This document shows positions 63,406-64,000 of a stretch of 64,000 bases of DNA, piece by piece. The notes under the pieces were generated by a model, which had not been told where the DNA came from, searched no databases, and worked only from the letters and a program-made list of their open reading frames with translations. How positions within the stretch are numbered: position 1 is the first letter of the stretch; each line of letters begins with the position of its first letter. The stretch covers positions 1 to 64,000 of the forward strand of contig NZ_QNUJ01000009.1 of assembly GCF_003574625.1 (NCBI RefSeq), in the 5' to 3' direction. Source of the stretch: Shinella zoogloeoides. Its GTDB lineage: Bacteria; Pseudomonadota; Alphaproteobacteria; Rhizobiales; Rhizobiaceae. The translations under genes and the position numbers were made by a program.

Positions 63406-64000
63406 GCAAGGCAACGCTGGACGCACCGGCCAAGGAAGAGGAGAAGGTCAGCCCGCTCCTCAAGATGGTGCTGGAGCTCGGACCGCTCGTCGTCTTCTTC
63501 TTCGCCAATTCGCGCGGCGAATGGCTGGCGTCGCACTTTCCGGTGCTGGCCGAGATGGGCGGGCCGATCTTCATCGCCACCGGCCTCTTCATGGCCGCGA
63601 CGGCCATCGCGCTCATCGTCTCGTGGATTCTGACGCGCACCCTGCCGATGATGCCGCTGATCTCGGGCGTCGTCGTCTTCGTCTTCGGCGCGCTGACGCT
63701 CTGGCTGCAGAACGACACCTTCATCAAGATGAAGCCGACCATCGTCAACACGCTGTTCGGCGCCATCCTGCTCGGCGGGCTTTTCTTCGGCAAGTCGCTG
63801 CTCGGCTACGTCTTCCACGCCGCCTTCAAGCTGACGGACGAGGGCTGGCGCAAGCTGACGCTGCGCTGGGGCCTGTTCTTCATCGTGCTCGCCGTGATGA
63901 ACGAGGTCGTCTGGCGCAATTTTTCGACCGATTTCTGGGTCGCCTTCAAGGTCTGGGGCACCATGCCCATCACCATCCTCTTCACGCTCTCGCAGATGCC
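63402..64000 (+). CDS. yciB: inner-membrane septation protein A (YciB/IspZ family), cut by window edge
   Basis: Starts at the ATG overlapping the ftsY stop and stays open to the window end, 199 codons without a stop. Hydrophobic with about five membrane segments. [18 protein letters not shown] at the N-terminus, [28 protein letters not shown] and [34 protein letters not shown] are the conserved YciB segments. Family members affect cell division and envelope integrity. The C-terminal few residues lie outside the window. Confidence 0.93.
   Translation, partial: MSKATLDAPAKEEEKVSPLLKMVLELGPLVVFFFANSRGEWLASHFPVLAEMGGPIFIATGLFMAATAIALIVSWILTRTLPMMPLISGVVVFVFGALTLWLQNDTFIKMKPTIVNTLFGAILLGGLFFGKSLLGYVFHAAFKLTDEGWRKLTLRWGLFFIVLAVMNEVVWRNFSTDFWVAFKVWGTMPITILFTLSQM

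Overview
The window is chromosomal DNA of an alphaproteobacterium of the Rhizobiales, most likely Rhizobiaceae (Rhizobium/Agrobacterium/Ensifer/Shinella type). This rests on the high GC with strong GC3 bias, a SAM-II riboswitch in front of metA, long Ala/Glu-rich tails on L19 and S16, a glnK-amtB operon behind a sigma-54 promoter, palindromic intergenic repeats of the rhizobial kind, and the order ffh / dapF-mtaB-ftsY-yciB with trmD-rimM-rpsP-rplS nearby. Genus cannot be fixed from this alone.

Layout. 1-15.8 kb is housekeeping: rpmF, a GST, mtgA, a farnesyl-PP synthase, hisC, a LysE exporter, ispG, a DeoR regulator with an MFS transporter, thiamine pyrophosphokinase, an ABC-F ATPase, the SAM-II/metA unit (Glu at position 111, so probably acetyl-CoA-dependent), GNAT, aldose epimerase and a chemoreceptor. 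15.87-35.45 kb is a 19.5-kb genomic island integrated into the 3' half of a tRNA-Gly(GCC) gene. A ~99-bp direct repeat (15870-15968 and 35354-35452) bounds it and carries both the tRNA 3' half and the tRNA terminator. 35.4-64 kb is again core chromosome: tRNA-Gly, a YbaK-type deacylase, thioredoxin-TPR, UbiH-like, TesB, glnK-amtB, ftsK, lolA, xth, a response regulator, leuC, an amino-acid ABC transporter, rplS, trmD-rimM-rpsP, ffh, dapF-mtaB-ftsY and the start of yciB, which runs off the right edge.

The island has four blocks. (1) 16.2-20.4 kb: a large serine recombinase overlapping two ParB-like genes (no ParA), with a divergent HTH gene. (2) 20.6-26.2 kb, visibly more AT-rich in its first part: a Vsr mismatch endonuclease, an m5C DNA methyltransferase with an extra C-terminal domain, two different proteins that both look like BglII/BstYI-type restriction endonucleases, and an orphan DGQHR (DndB-like) gene whose promoter carries twin CCCATGGG palindromes. 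(3) 26.8-31.1 kb: an overlapping AlpA/Xis - small protein - prim-pol - P-loop ATPase operon followed by a tyrosine integrase. This resembles the replication/integration core of P4-like satellites or other integrative elements, with no capsid, packaging, relaxase or conjugation genes. (4) 31.3-35.3 kb: a very acidic 53-aa protein, a lipoprotein, an XRE regulator facing an unrecognised 242-aa protein across a palindromic operator-like site, and an AT-rich divergent pair (a 328-aa soluble protein and a 234-aa two-helix membrane protein) of unknown function.

The island therefore looks like an integrative element carrying DNA-modification/restriction cargo plus at least two uncharacterised gene pairs that are plausible new defence or stability modules. 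Protein family calls are by eye from motifs; no database search was run.
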